NCBI GenBank assembly: GCA_910589415.1
Contig: OU342633.1
Span: forward strand, 54,616,404-54,680,403
DNA length: 64,000 nt
Source of the DNA: Malachius bipustulatus
Taxonomy: Eukaryota > Arthropoda > Insecta > Coleoptera > Melyridae
Reading direction: 5' to 3'
Part shown: positions 58,246-64,000 of the stretch, one piece after another
Layout of the letters: each line of letters starts with the position of its first letter
Position numbering within the stretch: the first letter of the stretch is position 1
Made by a program: the position numbers and the translations under genes
Notes under the pieces: generated by a model
What the model saw: only the letters and a program-made list of their open reading frames with translations
Database searches by the model: none
What the model was told of the DNA's origin: nothing

Positions 58246-58794
58246 AAAATATGGAAAGAAAAACCAATTATTAATGATCAAATGGTTAAAGAAGCAGAAA
58301 AAGGAAACATCAACACAAAACAATTATGGGAATGACTCATGCATGCAAATTTAAAAGCGGAAACAGAGGCACAAATAACAGCCTGGCAGGATAATAAAAT
58401 AAAATAATAAATAATAATAAAATCCGGCAATGAACCGAAATGTAGACTTTTCCGGATACAAAAAAAATCATCCACCATAATTGTGGCAGATTTTTCAATT
58501 CTGACCAAAAAAGCTTACCTGGACCAGCACAACTCGGTAGCAAAACAACTTCAATGGAACATCTGTTAGGAATATAACATAGAGGTAGAAAACAAATGGT
58601 ACCATCACACATAGATCCCGTAATCGACACTCCTGAGATCACCATTATTTGAGATACCCATCATCAAAACGAATAAGCCAGACCTCATATTTGAAGATAA
58701 CAAATTAAAGATTTTGCTTAATATCAGACGTAACCATATCATCAGATCGTCCAGAAAGAAGCTGAAAAACATCTAACACACAAAGACCTGCAAA

Positions 58795-60203
58795 ACTCTC
58801 AAAATAATCGACCTAAATGAAGTCGAGTTAGAATGGAAGGAAGAAGTAAAATATCTGGGAATAACACTGGATAAGAAGCTACTGTAGAACAAGCACTTGA
58901 GCGCAACAGTAATTAAAGCCATATCTGTACTCATGGTATGCAGAAGAATGGTGGGGAATGCATGGGGCTGCAACCAATTCTGGATGTACAACAAGCTAGA
59001 GAGACCCATCATCACATACGGAGCGGTCGTCTGGTATAAAAGGACCAGGCTAATAACAGCGAGGTAAACTCTCGAGAAGATCCAGAGACTTGGGATTGGA
59101 ATCAGCCCCTGAAAGTCTGTAGGAACCTCCTGCTAATGTCAAGAGACCAAAATTAAAGGAATTCAGCTGCAAGAAAAACTTCATCTTGTAACTGTCAACG
59201 AAAGAGCAACACATCGATGATACACAGTCTCAAAAAAAAAGTACAATAAAATGGTACACAGACGGATCAAAGACCATCGAGGGACCTGGGTCAGGAGTAT
59301 ATGGGCCAGCCAGCAACTACTCCGAGCCAATGGGAACATCCGCAACCATCCCAAAGTCCCAAGCCACACGTAATAGAAGTAATAGAAGTATGCACCCAAA
59401 TAAACCTCGACAGAAACTATAAAAATAGGGAAATAGCAATACTGACAGACAGTCAAGCAGTCATAAAAACGCTGAGCTCTTCTATTATCAGCTCTAAAAT
59501 GACATGGAATTGCCTACAAAAACTCAACAAACTAGGCAAAGAGAACGAGAACAAAATTTATCTCAAATGGATACCAGGTCACACTGGGATTCAGGGAAAC
59601 GAACGTGCCTATTCATTGGCAAGAAAAGGAGCAGCAGCTGTCTTCATAGGACCAGAGCCATTCAGTGGCCTTGGAGATACGTTTTTCAAAGCAGAAATCC
59701 AAAAGGAAGAAGGTAAACTGAGAGAAGTTCATTGGAAAAACCTCTCAGGCTTGAGGCAATCCAAAGGCTCCTTGGGAACTTTAACCGAGAAAGGTCAAGA
59801 AAACTCTTGACCCTCAACAAAGGAAATCTCACAATTCTAAAGTGATCCCTAACTCAGGTCATTGCAAGCTCAATGACCATCTGAGGAAACTTGGCATAGA
59901 AAAAGATGGCGTTTACAGATTCTGCAGGGAAGAAAACGAGACTCCTCGTCACCTATTGACGAACTGCTGAGCACTAGAAAGCAAGAGAAGAAATGTTCTG
60001 GGACAACACCAGCTCAACGGAGGGGCTGTACCCAGCCTCGATCTCTTTCAAATCCTGAAATTCCTAAAGGAAACGAAATTGGAGAAGCTGCTGCAATGAA
60101 GAGAATACACACCAACACCAGAGAAGCAGAGTAGAGGACACAATAGATCTTTAATAGGTCGCAGCGCATCTGACACCCTCACTATCAATATTATATCAAT
60201 CAA
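58795..60203 (+). mobile_element. 5'-truncated R1/Jockey-type LINE, nested, with 13 bp target duplication
   Basis: AAAGACCTGCAAA occurs at 58782-58794 and again at 60204-60216, exactly at the ends of a 1.4 kb insert that splits the reading frame of the older element. The insert starts inside an RT thumb (LEWKEEVKYLGITLDKKL ... NAWGCNQFWMYNKLERPIIT, YGAVVWYKR). It continues through RNase H and ends with the usual C-terminal order (GHCKLNDHLRKLGIEKDGVY, RFCREENETPRHLLTNC). Truncation of the 5' end plus a short duplication is the signature of target-primed reverse transcription. Confidence 0.82.
59235..59810 (+). pseudogene. RNase H domain of the nested LINE
   Basis: WYTDGSKTIEGPGSGVY near 59250 is the first catalytic strand (TDGS). 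After a frameshift near 59370 the frame VIEVCTQINLDRNYK leads to IAILTDSQAVIKTL (second Asp) and LKWIPGHTGIQGNERAYSLA. The last motif is normally GNExAD; here the Asp is Tyr, so the final catalytic residue is lost. The frame stays open to 59810 and then shifts. RNase H between RT and the Cys-rich C-terminus is found in R1, I, Loa and some Jockey lineages. Confidence 0.78.
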
Positions 60204-60385
60204 AAAGACCTGCAAATTGAAACACAAAAAATGTGGAACATGAAAACCAAGAGAATTCCAATTATTGTTATAGGAACAGCACTATTAATATCTAATGAAA
60301 CCTGTGAATTATTAAAAGAAGCCCATGGAAGCCACAATCTCCTAACTATGCAGAAGGCATAGTAGTAAAGCTCATATAGTAGAAT

Positions 60386-60436
60386 AATTGAATTGAATTG
60401 AATTGAATTGAATTGAATTAAATTGATTTGAATTGT
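60386..60436. repeat. (GAATT)n microsatellite tail
   Basis: About five perfect ATTGA units, then imperfect TAAATTGATTTGAATTG. It follows the end of the older retroelement's frame and is likely its 3' tail. Confidence 0.75.
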
Positions 60437-60439
60437 GTA

Positions 60440-61265
60440 GGTCTAATTTTAGAATTGATTCAGATGCATCATTGATAAATTAAATGTTGGTGTTTATATG
60501 ACCGGAGGGTAAGTTCGTTTGAATATCTTTGAATATTCCATAAAATGTTGTCATTGCAGGTAATTTTAGCTAATAAATTTGATTGATATGTCTAACGGCG
60601 AATAAATTTTTAATCGGTGATCACATCTATCAACAAGTCGTTTTTAAGTCTAGGATTTAACAATTTATGAGGATTTTACTGATTTATAAGAGGTCACCTG
60701 AAACTACGTCGTCAACGTAATGGCCATTCATATGGTTATATTTTTAATTAAACATGATTAATAATAATTAGTTATCACAGATTAATATTCGCTTTGATTT
60801 ACTATTTATGGTCTTAGATGAACATTTCGCCGACGGATAAAGTATTTTACGGTTCTGAAAAGAGTAGAGTAATATATCATTATAGTAAATTAGAATTTTC
60901 CGTATAGCAGCTGTTGATTAGCTCCAGCTCTTGCTCTTGCTCTTGCTATACGGTGAACGTTTAAGGTAAACCTGTTAGCTATACAAGAACACGCGTATCT
61001 TTTGAATTTTGATTAAAATTACGTCATCTTTACTGGCGCCTAATCGACACCCACGTGTAAGAATTTCACAAAACATATGTACACAAAGAAATCATTACAG
61101 TTGTTGTAGATTTCTATTTCGAGATTTACTCGATAGAAAAAAAAACAGGTAGGGCTTGCTTCTGAGTAACCAACTAAATCACTTTATTTGTGAAGAGTGA
61201 GCTTAGATACAATTATTTCAAAAATATTTAAATATACTTAAAAAAATTGAGCCGAATTATTGCTA
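60440..61265. other. Intergenic DNA, no gene recognised
   Basis: Only a short CTCTTGCTCTTGCTCTTGCT repeat near 60930. An AAATAAAG on the minus strand at about 61181-61188 could be the poly(A) signal of the candidate exon to the right. Confidence 0.45.
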
Positions 61266-61272
61266 ATAAAAC

Positions 61273-61503
61273 TTAAACGACTACTTGTGAGGATAGTGCT
61301 CGGACAATTTTACTTTGGAAAGCATTTTTCTTGAGGAGCATTACTACTGTGGTAACGGAATCTCCATTCTCCAAAAAAAAATCCATCAATAAATTCATGA
61401 TCTGCAATTCTGTTACAGGACCTTTAAGAATAAAGCTGAGAGTAAAATAGTCATATAAAATCTTTGTAGAATTAGCGCAAGAAAGATATATTATTCGCTT
61501 CAT
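61273..61503 (-). CDS. Candidate terminal exon of an unknown minus-strand gene
   Basis: A minus frame of 76 codons ends at a TAA (61273-61275). It contains LSFILKGPVTELQIMNLLMD, then FFLENGDSVTTVVMLLKKNA, then FQSKIVRALSSQVVV, which has the balanced, helical look of a real protein C-terminus. An acceptor-like CTTTTTAG precedes the first codons on the minus strand, and a minus AATAAA lies about 90 bp downstream. I do not recognise the family. If it is a host exon, the Harbinger element to the right sits in its upstream intron; if not, it is a chance frame. Confidence 0.3.
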   Translation of the reverse strand: MKRIIYLSCANSTKILYDYFTLSFILKGPVTELQIMNLLMDFFLENGDSVTTVVMLLKKNAFQSKIVRALSSQVVV

Positions 61504-61524
61504 CTAAAAAGCCGGCGCCACACG

Positions 61525-61675
61525 ATGCTTCAAACGTTGGATCAAACATTTGAATCCAATACTGGAACCAACTAGGGCGTTCATGCGTTGGACATATTCG
61601 TACAGCTTGTCCGGCCACACATTGCGGCAAATGTTGTATTCCAGTATATTGGATTCAAATGTTTGATCCATAGAA
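61525..61675. repeat. Inverted repeat at the 5' end of the Harbinger element
   Basis: GGATCAAACATTTGAATCCA (from about 61540) and TGGATTCAAATGTTTGATCC (ending about 61670) are perfectly complementary, with CCAGTAT-type extension on both sides. Between them, GCGTTGGACATATTCGTACA partly repeats the ACGTTGGATCAAACA motif. It lies 10 bp before the transposase ATG, so it may contain transposase/Myb-like binding sites or the promoter. The true element end, perhaps near 61510 (GCCGGCGCCACACG), cannot be confirmed without the other TIR. Confidence 0.6.
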
Positions 61676-61684
61676 AAAAAAAAA

Positions 61685-64000
61685 ATGGAGGACGACACAG
61701 TGGCTATCATTGCTGCAAATATAGTTGTGTTAACATGTACAAAATTATTATTGCGACAAAATAGAAAAAAAAGACGTGGTAGGCGGTGGTGGATGTTATC
61801 TATCAATGAAAGCAGAGAGCGGTAAGTAAATTAATTATTAAAAAATAACGAACAAAATGAATAGCATTTTAATCATGTGTTCAGTGAGGACCCCCCCCCC
61901 CTTTAACTTTTTTCCCATTTAATTTAAGATTTTAGAGGCAATTGAGCGTACTCAAACACTATTGACCTGCCACGTTTGTAATGAGTAAATACCATCTGAA
62001 AGAACAATTTTTTTTATTTACATACTACTATGTTAATTTGAGTATCTTAAATTTAATAGGAAAAAAGTTAAAGGGGGGGGGGGGTCTGACTTTTGCTCCT
62101 CATACATAGTATATATACTAAAATCGTAAATAATCTGTAGGTACAGTGGTTCAGATATGCTTATCGATTTGAGGAAAGAACCTTCAGGAAAATTTGAAAA
62201 TTTTTGTCGAATGTCCGCTGAAGATTTTGAAATCATTTTAAATACAATTGGGCCAAGAATAATGAAAATTGACACAAATATGAGAAAAGCAATTCCTATA
62301 CAAGAACGTTTAGCAGTTACTCTTCGCTTTTTGGCTACTGGAGATAGCTTTGCTAGCCTTAGCTATCTATTCAAGATATCACATCAGGTCATAAGCTGCA
62401 TTGTACCAGAAGTGTGTAAAGCCATCGTTGATGCACTAAAAGAACAAATAAGGGTAAGTGACACATTTATTATTAACTTAAGTAATGATTTTATTAAAAA
62501 AGATATTTTGTATAATACAAACTTAAGAAAGGTATACCACACAAGTGAAATGCTAAGAACATAAATAAAAGTAGTAGATTTCTTCCAATTTTGTCTTAAA
62601 AATAATTCTTTAATGTTGATTAACCCTTTCTTTCCCAATGACGCCAAAATAAATTTTTTTTACCATTTAAAGTCTGTCGACTCGAAAAACTAATTTGAAT
62701 GATTTGGGAAAGAAAGGGTCAATAATAATCCGAGTACAGTGTGACTCAATTAAGACATGTATTGTCATTCAGAAGTGCGATACTTGCTGTATTGTAATAA
62801 CTAGTTGCAGACTCTGCTTCATCAGTGGTTTCATTTTGAGGGAAGAGACTTTGTGAATTTGATGAGTTGCTGCAGGTATTAAGTTGTGTGTACGAGGCGG
62901 TTGGACTATCAGATGGTAGTGCTACAGTGTAGGAAGGACTTGGAGATGGTTGTAGTGTATATGATGAACTGGGATAACTTTGACACGACGAGCTGCGATC
63001 AGAGACGAGGATAGAAATAGAGTCATGTTCTTCTAGTTCTGCTTCAAACACCAAATTGTCAATTTTATTTTGCAAGATTAAACGAGTTCGCGTTGAAATT
63101 TTACGGAGTTTTTCTGCTAACAACAACCCATATAACTCGCATGCGTCTTTAGGATGTGAAATAGTATTTTCTTCCTTTTTATCTCTGTTTTTTATTACGT
63201 TTAGTGCTTCACTTGCTACTTTCAAATGTTCGCTTACTTCTGCTTCAATGTTTTGGTTCATGATTGAACGTTTTTTTTTCATTGCTGGAGTAGAGGGCGC
63301 TGAGAATTTTCTTTTGCCTTCTTGCGAATGTTTATCTGGGTTTTTGTTTGGATTATCATCATCAATTTCAGTTCTAGGATCGCCCAATGGTTCCTCCTCA
63401 TTTTGCGTGAGCAGGTGATCATTTTCGATTCTAATGTCCTCATCATCCTGAAAATAATACACAAATTTTATTGAACGAGAAATGGGCTGTGAACTAACAT
63501 TTTTCATTAGACATCAACAAAAAAAAAAAAAAACTGAATTGGTGCTTGCTAATCTGAATATATTAACAGCACTATTTTTATTTACAGCTTCCGCAATCTG
63601 AATATACATGGAAGCAACAAGCCAACAGATTTCAAGATCAATGGAATTTTCCACATTGTCTGGGAGCAATTGATGGTAAACACATAGTGTTACAAGCTCC
63701 ATTTAACAGCGAATCTGATTTCTACAACTACAAGAAGTCATTCAGCATTGTTTTGATGGCTTTGGTTGACGCCGATTATTGTTTTACATTTGTTGACATT
63801 GGCGCCCAAGGAAGAATGAATGACGCTGGGGTATTCACCAGCACTGTTCTTTATCGTAAGATAATTGGACAAGAGCTTTTTGCGCCATCTTCGGAACCGC
63901 TACCAGGCCGCCAAAAACCAGTACCATACGTGTTTGTAGGCGACGATGCATTTCCTCTTAGCGATTCTGTGCTAAAACCATATCCAGGAAATTTTGAGAA
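61685..64000 (+). CDS. PIF/Harbinger transposase (HARBI1-like), 3' end beyond window
   Basis: Cuts and joins DNA as a DDE nuclease; HARBI1-type proteins need a partner DNA-binding protein for nuclear import and end recognition. Exons are 61685-61821, 62141-62453 and 63588->64000; GT-AG borders keep phase. Exon 1 has RRGRRWWMLSINESRER; exon 2 has FENFCRMSAEDFEIIL, the dT.MR.AI-type stretch (DTNMRKAIPIQERLAVTLRF) and LATGDSFASLSYLFKISHQV; exon 3 has FPHCLGAIDGKHIVL (catalytic Asp), NYKKSFSIVLMALVDADYCF, GAQGRMNDAGVF (second Asp) and VFVGDDAFPL. The third acidic residue lies beyond the window. No stop or frameshift is seen, so the copy may be recent or active. Intron 2 (1.13 kb) contains an antisense exon of the partner gene, and intron 1 a C/G-tract MITE. 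Confidence 0.87.
61888..62087. mobile_element. ~200 bp MITE with poly(C)/poly(G) ends in Harbinger intron 1
   Basis: The left end is GACCCCCCCCCCCCC then TTTAACTTTTTTCCCATTTA and ATTTAAGAT. The right end is ATCTTAAATTTAATAGGAAA then AAAGTTAAAGGGGGGGGGGG and TC. The arms of about 45 bp are inverted with few mismatches. It lies wholly within the intron, so splicing can be preserved. Confidence 0.7.
62746..63447 (-). CDS. Antisense exon of a MADF/BESS-type Harbinger partner protein
   Basis: A minus exon starts after TATTTTCAG (acceptor ending at 63448) and reads DDEDIRIENDHLLTQNEEEP; it ends at a stop at 62746. It has an acidic start, a basic patch (AMKKKRSIMNQNI), and a BESS-like helical part (DACELYGLLLAEKLRKISTR, then TRLILQNKIDNLVFEAELEE), followed by a Ser/Thr/Tyr-rich tail (SCQSYPSSSYTLQPSPSPSY). 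MADF proteins with such a C-terminus are the usual second gene of insect PIF/Harbinger elements. The DNA-binding MADF exon would lie at higher coordinates, beyond the window, because 63508-64000 holds the transposase acceptor and exon 3 on the other strand. The two genes would thus be interleaved. It could also be a stand-alone reading frame from ATG at 63507. Confidence 0.6.
   Translation of the reverse strand, partial: DDEDIRIENDHLLTQNEEEPLGDPRTEIDDDNPNKNPDKHSQEGKRKFSAPSTPAMKKKRSIMNQNIEAEVSEHLKVASEALNVIKNRDKKEENTISHPKDACELYGLLLAEKLRKISTRTRLILQNKIDNLVFEAELEEHDSISILVSDRSSSCQSYPSSSYTLQPSPSPSYTVALPSDSPTASYTQLNTCSNSSNSQSLFPQNETTDEAESATSYYNTASIALLNDNTCLN

Larger units (their letters stand above)
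58250..60436 (+). mobile_element. Old retroelement C-terminal remnant (host of the nested LINE)
   Basis: Host parts are 58250-58794 and 60217-60436. Translation with shifts gives KQLWE.LMHANLKAETEAQI then TAWQDNK; a short C-R-x-x zinc-like part; KKAYLDQHNSVAKQL; ANKPD-like TNKPDLIFEDNKLK; LISDVTISSDR; QKEAEKHLTHKDLQ, which stops at the insertion and resumes as IETQKMWNMKTKRIPIIVIG. This string (W..L..LK.ETE..I.A.QD, NKPD, LID.xIPSDR, KEAEK..xxKDLxIExQxMWNMK) is found at the end of many type-1 retroelement proteins in insects and other invertebrates. The tail ends in a (GAATT)n run. Several frameshifts and stops make it inactive. Confidence 0.62.

Overview
This is 64 kb of AT-rich eukaryotic nuclear DNA from an arthropod, almost certainly an insect. 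The evidence is a TATA-driven cuticular-protein gene with a Rebers-Riddiford chitin-binding domain, GT-AG introns, AATAAA signals, and a very dense mix of insect-type mobile elements. Frequent short TAGGTACCTAC-like runs and the cuticle protein's YLPP/YLAP repeats would suit several insect orders. I favour a beetle-like genome but cannot prove it. There are no operons, CRISPR arrays or other prokaryotic features.

Four host genes or gene parts are supported. (1) Bases 2-169 (+) hold the last exon of a small putative secreted protein that begins upstream of the window. (2) Bases 18990-20470 (+) hold a three-exon RR-1 cuticular protein of 294 aa with a TATA box, an initiator and a poly(A) signal. 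(3) Bases 38748-43975 (+) hold four coding exons of TMEM127 (232 aa), an endosomal/lysosomal four-pass adaptor. (4) Bases 49644-50664 (-) hold three exons of NRBF2 (284 aa), an autophagy PI3-kinase complex subunit. TMEM127 and NRBF2 are convergent neighbours, and the roughly 5.7 kb between them is filled by a Penelope-like retroelement. A weak candidate terminal exon of an unknown gene lies at 61273-61503 (-).

The rest is mostly mobile DNA. In order: a LINE C-terminal remnant (about 4.0-4.2 kb); a large foldback palindrome (4.7-5.3 kb); diverged tandem repeats (5.5-7.3 kb); a complete-looking 2.9 kb DNA transposon with terminal inverted repeats and a decayed DUF7869-type protein (9525-12463); a 5S-rRNA-derived SINE-like segment (13.55-13.8 kb); a 600 bp polypurine strand (22.7-23.3 kb); a young 5'-truncated LINE with a 760-codon open reverse transcriptase frame (25.6-28.06 kb); a 5.6 kb two-unit satellite array with a 19 bp palindromic core and 2 kb higher-order duplication (32.25-37.88 kb); a decayed DDE transposase and at least two MITEs inside TMEM127 introns; an inverted Penelope-like element with a GIY-YIG remnant, two hammerhead-like ribozyme motifs and a nested TA-flanked foldback element (45.7-48.2 kb); a decayed antisense LINE (54.3-55.8 kb); an R1/Jockey-type LINE nested in an older retroelement with a clear 13 bp target duplication (58.2-60.4 kb); and a PIF/Harbinger element (from about 61.5 kb, running off the window) whose transposase intron contains an antisense exon of the partner MADF/BESS-type protein.

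The best candidates for something new are the DUF7869 transposon with its TIRs and subterminal repeats, the Harbinger element with interleaved antisense partner gene, the head-to-head Penelope copies with hammerhead-like motifs, and the satellite array whose 66 bp edge unit keeps an open 22-residue frame.
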